A model generated the notes under the pieces. That model was not told the DNA's origin, ran no database searches, and was given only the letters and a program-made list of their open reading frames with translations. The translations under genes were made by a program, and so were the position numbers. Source: Nymphalis io (taxonomy: Eukaryota; Arthropoda; Insecta; Lepidoptera; Nymphalidae). From it: 64,000 nucleotides of DNA. Of the stretch, positions 57,439 to 64,000 are shown piece by piece. Within the stretch, counting starts at the first letter, position 1. Every line of letters starts with the position of its first letter. The stretch spans positions 9,077,001 to 9,141,000 of the forward strand of contig NC_065896.1 of the NCBI RefSeq assembly GCF_905147045.1, written 5' to 3'.

Positions 57439-59310
57439 GTAATGTTGCATTGTTGTGAATATTAAGTAATAATGGTGTGGAAAATTCGAAAAATATGTTT
57501 ATTTAAATTTACCTGGGAACTTCTTTTTCCTTTGAATTCTAGCAGAAGTCCATAATCTTAAAAGACGTAAAGGTTATATAAAACTGTTTTTTAAATGTGT
57601 TCGAAATTTTCAAATATTAAGGCTCAATAAGGAGAAGGAAGAAAATGTCACCAGTATTAAAGCTTACCAAAAAACATAAATTTTATCGTAAACTTGAAAT
57701 AATAAGTCTTTACCGAAACATTACGATGTACATTTAATAATCACAAGCATAATTTCCTGTTACCACGTGAAAGTGAAAAGAGATGTGATTGTCCTGCTCT
57801 AATGGCGATTATAAATGCGAACGCAATAAGCAATAACGCCACATAATGCCTGATACAATAATTTCGGACAGTAGAAAGCCAGTGGTTTCGGCGGTAATCC
57901 GACGAGAGCGACTACCGATGTCACGAACATACTTTCTATAAACAGGAGCAGTACCTTTAAACTTACTGGTTTCAATATACACCACCGTTTGGCGTCAACT
58001 TACTCGTAGAATACAAACATAATTAATAAAACTGTGACTGAAACGCGTCTTTAAATTTAATATTTTAAATAAAATACCTTATTCTAATAGTAATTAGTAT
58101 CGAAACAGGGCCAAATATATATTTTTTACAATTTTGGTGTTCAAGTTTTGGTATTCCTGACTGTTACCGCGTCAAGCGAGAACCGTTTGACAGATTTTGA
58201 TGAAATTTAGCTTAGAGATAGCTGGTCTGGAATAACATAAGAATTATTTTTACGGCTGGAAAATGGCGGACTCACAAGGGAAAATAAGGACTGTTGTCAG
58301 CATAAATCACCATGAAACTAGAAACATTTTACTCACAACAATATTTAATTTCTGGTACTATTGTAAGCTTTTGAGATATTTTGTTATTGTGCGTATAAAA
58401 CATATTTAATGCTGGAGGAATTACGAGGCACAGGTCGTAAAAAATAAATATTTATTCTTGTTAGTTTTTGCTACATTGGTTAGAATTTTTTGATTTCAGA
58501 CTTAATATAAAAAATCAATAAACGTAGAAACAACAAAATATGCATTCATCGTTTGGTTGGTTGTTTGGTAAATTAATAATTTAAAATGTATTTATTTTTC
58601 GGAAATACACAAATACGTATTTAGTTTTTTTTTGTAAATGTTATAACCATATAAATAAACGCGAAGTTTTAAATCTTGTTTACGCGTTAAATGGATTTGC
58701 ATAATTTGATTTCATGATAATAAATCGAATTTCATTTTAAATTTCATATAACAATTGGTGGAAACAACAAATGTCAGTATTAATTAATTATTAAGCAAAC
58801 GTACTCGTTTAAGCTTTGTTAAATTGTAAAGTTCAAGTCCAATACATATATTAATTAATACCGGCCGGCCACAAGTAAACAATACATACTTCCTCGTTGA
58901 CTCCACTGAACACGTGACATGAGTATTCCAATTCTCCGCTTATAAGTACATAATATACAAGTTTCCTTGTATGATTTTTATTATAATACATTATTTAGAA
59001 GCTAGAAAAATATAAACAAAGAAAATGTCTTAAGGAGTTTCTTTCATAATATTTGCAAACATCTATTAAAATGAGTTTGTCGGACTTGTTACTACTTATA
59101 TTTATGTTGTGTTTGTGTATCATCGTGGTTTTTACATTTTAGTTTCGTTTCGCAAGTCAGTAATGTCATGATAAGTATGTTACAATATTTATATCACATT
59201 CAATCATTTAGTTCCACTTGGATAATTATGACATGTTATGAATCACTTTAAATTTCAGACTTCGTTCATTTAACGCTGACTCTACATTAAAGTAAAAAGT
59301 AACGTAAATG
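57439..59310. other. Non-coding region with a higher-complexity patch
   Basis: 57,760-58,015 is less AT-rich, with a CACGTG E-box near 57,765 and several TAAT-type homeodomain cores, and could be an enhancer. An interspersed-repeat scrap with 'gacagattttgatgaaattt' is at 58,165-58,260. No exon is seen. Confidence 0.3.
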
Positions 59311-59552
59311 ACTCACTGTTAGGCAAAGATTCATACTTAACTTCACAGAAGAGGATTTCAAGCATATTCCACCAACTTGCTGCTTTTTGAATATATATGC
59401 AGAATTGCATACTATTAATGGAGGTTTTCTTACGATACATTCTTTATCTGCTTAACACGTAGTGAATCATAAATACAAATGTATTTAATATAAAGACTCA
59501 GTGATCTTCGGTAAATATCTACCTATTCTAGACATAGACATCTTGGCTTCAT
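59311..59552 (-). mobile_element. Very old Metulj-like SINE
   Basis: Heavily mutated antisense copy; blocks in order are 'actgttaggcaaag', 'agcatattccaccaacttgc', 'ttaacacgtagtgaatcata' and the head 'gacatcttggcttc'. Confidence 0.65.
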
Positions 59553-62500
59553 CTCTTTTATTGACATTAAAATCAGTTATAGTTTCCCAATTGTAACTTA
59601 AAGTATAAAGCATATTTTTATTTATTATTTTAAAAAATCCGCTCAATTTTGGGTCGCTTGAATTAGTTTTATTTTTATTTAATGAATTTTACACATCTTT
59701 TGAGTTGTGTGTACACGAACCTTAACTACAAGGATAATATCGATTCAGTATTGCGTTTCATCTGTCACTGGTAACAACTCACGAGGTTATCATATATTTT
59801 GCGAAATTCAGTTATGACAATGCTTGTCGTAATCTTATCGCTGGGCTTATAGTTTTTGGTTAAAATACCATAAATTAATAAACTCAGTCAAGATATGATA
59901 TAGAAATTGAAAATACACATACTTAAAATAATTTTGCACGTATTCAATATTTTTAGTCAGTTTTTTTTAATAGTTATAGAATAATTATTGAACTCGTTCT
60001 ATAAATGTACGAACTTTTTAGAATTATGGCTTATGGTATATTGCCATGAAATTGAAAAAAATAGTAACTCATTGGAAGCTTATTTTATTATTGTCGGTAT
60101 ATAATAAATAATCATATTATGTACCTGCGGAAGTTGCACTTTCCTTTGATCTTGAAGAAAGCAGACAATTTACATACCAAAACATTACTTATTTGCCCTT
60201 TGATTCCAGGCATTATATAGAGTAAGTTGTTTGTCAACCCGACACTGCGTAGTCAAACGATAGGGTTGTCACTAATGTTAAAAGTATTGTGCCTATAATT
60301 TTTATTACAACAATTAAGTAAGCGAGTATTATCTACAATTGTTTCGCTTTAATATATATAATATAAATATTATTAAAGAAATCAGATAGAATAGGATTTT
60401 TGGTATATCTTTTCGAATATATTTGCTATGTGCGTTTAGCCTGAGAGTTAAACAGCCCTCATTTTGCACCATCGCGGCGCGTCGTGGTTTAGGTATTTAT
60501 TTTAATCCTACCCACTGTTGCCTGGTTACAGGTAGGCCATTGCGATTTGCAACTAGGTAACATACTTTATTCAAGGATACATGTCAATTTGTCAATGTTA
60601 CACTTCACTCAGGAGATAATTAGTAAAAGCACAATATATTAATTTTTGTTATCAGGTTGTTTTAAGCGCTCTAGATAACTGATATTATATGAAATATATC
60701 TAATATTATCATAGAATGTACAGAACTTTGGTATTTATTAAAAAATAATAGAAATTCGCCTGCTTTTATAATATTAGTAGGTTTTAAATTAATAGGTACA
60801 TGCACCCATTTTTGTAGAAAATATTTTTTTAAATTATTTATTAATTATTTTTTGTATGAACATTACGTGTTATAGTTTGTCTGTATAGTTTGTCTGATTA
60901 CCCATGCATAATATACCTATTAGGCAAGGGTAATCTAGGAATTATACCTTTTTTTAGAAAGAAAGAAAACCAAAATGTCCCCAATAATTTTTAAATTCAC
61001 TCGGACGAAAATCAAAAGCACGACTCGTCTTTTACTATGTATTGACTATTGTCAGTATAACATTATATAGATATTATTAGTGTAATATAACAGAAAACCG
61101 GAAAAGCCTTCAATAATTGCTTACCGAATCGCGAAGTGTGATACAAAATGAGATTTCTTAAATCACTCGATTACGTACCTTTTTATAGTATCATAAAGTT
61201 AATCAATCACTTCAATAAAACAATACAATAACCTTATTCCCTTATGACAATAGATACAGTCATGATTAATTGCCAAATGAATAATCGAGTAAATGCATTC
61301 ATGTGTAAAATGATTGAAGGTGAAATGTGAAATCAATTAAGTTCTCCGAACGATGACTCCATATAAAGTTATCACTTAAAATGCAATGCAAATGCAATCA
61401 ACCTTCATCTATATAATTTGTTGGCACATGCTAATATCCATAAAAGATAATGGTTGTGGTATACCTGTACGACTGAATTTTGATTTGTTTTCACCCTAAA
61501 GATTGCTAGAAATATAAATCCACGATTCAATTAAATAATTAAAATATTGGTAGAAAGGTGGTTTTGTACACTACTTGGAATATGGTAGCAATGCAATTGT
61601 TCTTGTGTTGTGGTTGGAAAGGTGATAGAATCAGTATTATAACAAGCGTAACATAACATTAGCTTATTATTTGTAACCTTACCGTTTGAACGTCTGCTTT
61701 TTTATTAAAAGTTTTATGAACAAAAAATAATGTCATAAAATCTTTGTTTGTTTGTTTATTTTTACTTTCAATGATTTTTCAGCTCTCAAACTGTTCAGCT
61801 CTCAACTGCGAAGTATTCCTAAGTGAGTCCGCAAATAGTTCGCTATACGATATTGGACAACATAGTACTGTTCAAACTTTTCATTCAATTAACTATCTGG
61901 TGGTCTGGTTGTTTAGTTTGCAAGCATCGTTCTATTTAATGGAATACTATGACAATATATTTCTATAATGAGACGTGGTCGAGGACGTCGATTTGAATTT
62001 AAAATATTTAAACGTTGACAGATTCTTCCTTATGTCGGTGAGTCCGGAAGTCTCACTAATCAGTACGCAATGCAGCTAGCATGGGGAACAGGGGCGATTC
62101 GATAGCAATTGACGCGCACATGATTTGTCTGCTTTTTCTTTGTTCTGTTTTGTATTCGTTTTATAAATTTTTTAGATCCACATTTTTTATTCAAACTACG
62201 AGGATTTATCGTGGTAGGTGTATAACTTGTATGTATACTGTTCACTTAGAAATTATTATACAAAAATATTCCCATACCTCGTATAGCCGTGTTCCTATTT
62301 GAAAGGTATTGGGTCGTTTGTTTCAGTTAGTTTATATGTAGGACCCGGGGATAAAATACGTTAAATCGCATGGTTTGCGTTACATAGATAGCGCATGTGT
62401 GGAGGTGACCGTTACCATCAGCTAGCATGAAATATATAATTTATAAGACATTAAACATATTACTTAATAGTTCCATTATTAAATTGCGTACAAGTGGTAG

Positions 62501-62834
62501 TCAAATTTAACAATAACAGATTGATAGCCTGTAAAGTTATCTTAGTATTGAAATGGAGATGTTAATACGTCATCCGCCTTGATGAAGTTTTAGTGAACAT
62601 TCTGGAAGCTCTATATGTAAAGGTCAAATGTGAGTTTCTCTACATTAACCCGTTCGTAACGAAATTACGCCTCAGTTTCAAATGGTATGACATTAAAGCA
62701 AAGCAAAGCAAAGCAACGTATCAATTTTCAAAAATCACAGATTATAGTGTTTTCTTTTGTTATAGTTATTTTTGAATACAAATGTTACAACATATCGATT
62801 TGGTTTTAAATTTGTAATTCCTAGTGTATTTTTA
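59553..62834. other. AT-rich non-coding stretch
   Basis: Only a pentanucleotide AAGCA repeat (62,694-62,716, about four units) stands out. Open frames near 61,744 and 62,081 show no domain. Confidence 0.35.
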
Positions 62835-62835
62835 T

Positions 62836-63155
62836 TTTAACTAAAACAGTAACAGCCTGTTAATATCCCACTGCTGGGCTAAGGCCTCCTCTCCCTTTTG
62901 AGGAGAAGGTTTGGAGCTTATTCCACCACGCTGCTCCAATGCGGGTTGGTAGAATACACATGTGGCAGAATTTCAATGAAATTAGACACGTGCAGGTTTC
63001 CTCACGATGTTTTCCTTCACCGTTAAGCACGAGATGAATTATAAACACAAATTAAGCACATGAAAATTCAGTGGTGCTTGCCCGGGTTTGAACCCACGAT
63101 CATCGGTTAAGATTCACGCGTTCTTACCACTAGGCCATCTCGGCTTTAACTAAAA
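62836..63155 (-). mobile_element. Near-intact Metulj-like SINE with 11-bp target-site duplications
   Basis: Complete antisense element at 62,847-63,144, almost identical to the one at 49,454-49,765 and with a shorter tail. It is flanked by 'tttaactaaaa' at 62,836-62,846 and 63,145-63,155. The 62-codon minus-strand frame inside is not a gene. Confidence 0.93.
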
Positions 63156-64000
63156 ATTAAAAAGAATTCTATATTAAGATTGTATTTAGATAAATTTATT
63201 ATTTATTTATTTAAAAATATTACATTAATTAAGTCACTTAAAAACTGGAAATAATTAATCATAATGGAAATATTGATAAGTAAAGACTAGGTATTAATTA
63301 AATAAACTGAAAAACTGTTTTTTTTTACGAAAAATGAATTGAGTTTAAGCATTGTATACTTATATGTTGTTGGCATTTGGGCGATTGTTTTTGACGTACA
63401 TACATGAAATATGAGCCCTGAAAACATTACTCTCCTTTTTGGACAGTCGTGTGTGTAAAATTAAATAAAGTTTCATTTCATTGCATGACAGGTATTCGCT
63501 GTAGTATCACGTAACGTGAAAACAATAAATCGAATTAACGAATAAAACATCCAATGCATTTGCGATAAAACATTACCAGTTCGATCATTTAGTGCGCGTC
63601 GGTTTCATATATTAATTTTATTACAATTTTGATGTATTGTTCCTTTCCTTTTAATTATTTTTAGCGTATACCTGAACAGTAAGATAAGAATAATAATACT
63701 TATGAAACCTACTTTCAAAATATCAGAAAATCCATAATTGTTTTTTTTAAAGTTTTTATGTTTCGTGATACCTACCTACTACAAAATTATAAAGTCGCCG
63801 CCAAAAAGTATGTTACGATTTTATTGAACTAGAAATATGCGCAGCTTACATTATGGAAATTGGTTGGCACGTTATTGGTAAATAATAAACTAAATTCCAC
63901 GAAGAGCATACATTGATGACAGTTTATTTTTTTTTTTCCTCTTTTCTAAAAATGGTAATATTATAAAAATATACAAAAACGGTTTGTCGAAGAAAAATAT
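63156..64000. other. AT-rich non-coding stretch to the window end
   Basis: No gene seen. A stretch at 63,410-63,475 ('ctccttttttggacagtcgtg' type, ending in AAATAAAG) might be a LINE 3' scrap but cannot be assigned. Confidence 0.35.

Noticed and set aside
1..64000. CRISPR arrays, bacterial operons, phage genes or known insect microRNAs
   Set aside because: The sequence is spliced animal DNA; I saw no regularly spaced repeats, no Shine-Dalgarno gene clusters, and no mature microRNA sequence that I could recognise.

Overview
The window is a piece of an animal nuclear chromosome, most likely from a lepidopteran and probably a nymphalid butterfly. Genes have short introns with GT-AG sites and are insect orthologues. 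The DNA is strongly AT-rich and littered with tRNA-derived SINEs whose body and 3' end (the 'gcccagcagtgggac' motif) match what I know of the butterfly Metulj family, plus CR1/Zenon-like and RTE-type retrotransposon pieces. The butterfly assignment is inference from these repeats.

Positions 1-18,033 are gene-dense. From left to right: (1) a minus-strand Gln/Ser-rich probable nuclear protein with two visible exons (86-1183); (2) a decayed Ty3/gypsy-type LTR retrotransposon (about 1646-5236) that carries a nested LINE fragment; (3) a plus-strand two-exon gene for an insomniac/KCTD5-type Cullin-3 adaptor (5526-6275); (4) a minus-strand gene for protein kinase N with three HR1 repeats, C2 and kinase domains (7119-10740); (5) a plus-strand four-exon GID4 gene, the substrate receptor of the CTLH/GID ubiquitin ligase (12213-13937), with a SINE, a TA microsatellite and a LINE fragment in its last intron; (6) a minus-strand three-exon gene for an unrecognised secreted acidic protein (16178-18033) whose first exon opens with a 3' splice site, so its transcript starts farther right.

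Positions 18,034-64,000 hold no recognisable protein-coding gene of the host. This 46 kb is AT-rich non-coding DNA with SINEs of three families, LINE 3' ends, a full-length intact RTE-type LINE (33,403-36,592), and a few GC-richer islands that could be untranslated exons, promoters or enhancers. A 65-nt minus-strand segment at 25,518-25,582 with good splice sites on both sides is a candidate 5'-UTR exon of the secreted-protein gene, so part of this desert may be its long 5' intron. A plus-strand initiator plus splice donor at 22,135-22,195 is a candidate first exon for a gene beyond the window.

The genes do not form a pathway. Two act in ubiquitination (KCTD5-type Cul3 adaptor, GID4) and one is a Rho-effector kinase. 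Pkn and inc are convergent; Pkn and GID4 are divergent over about 1.5 kb. I found no CRISPR array, bacterial operon or clearly new molecular system. The most informative structures are the nested LINE-in-SINE insertion with perfect 12-bp target duplications, a SINE with an inverted head, a Cys-rich metallothionein-like small ORF, and the unrecognised secreted protein.
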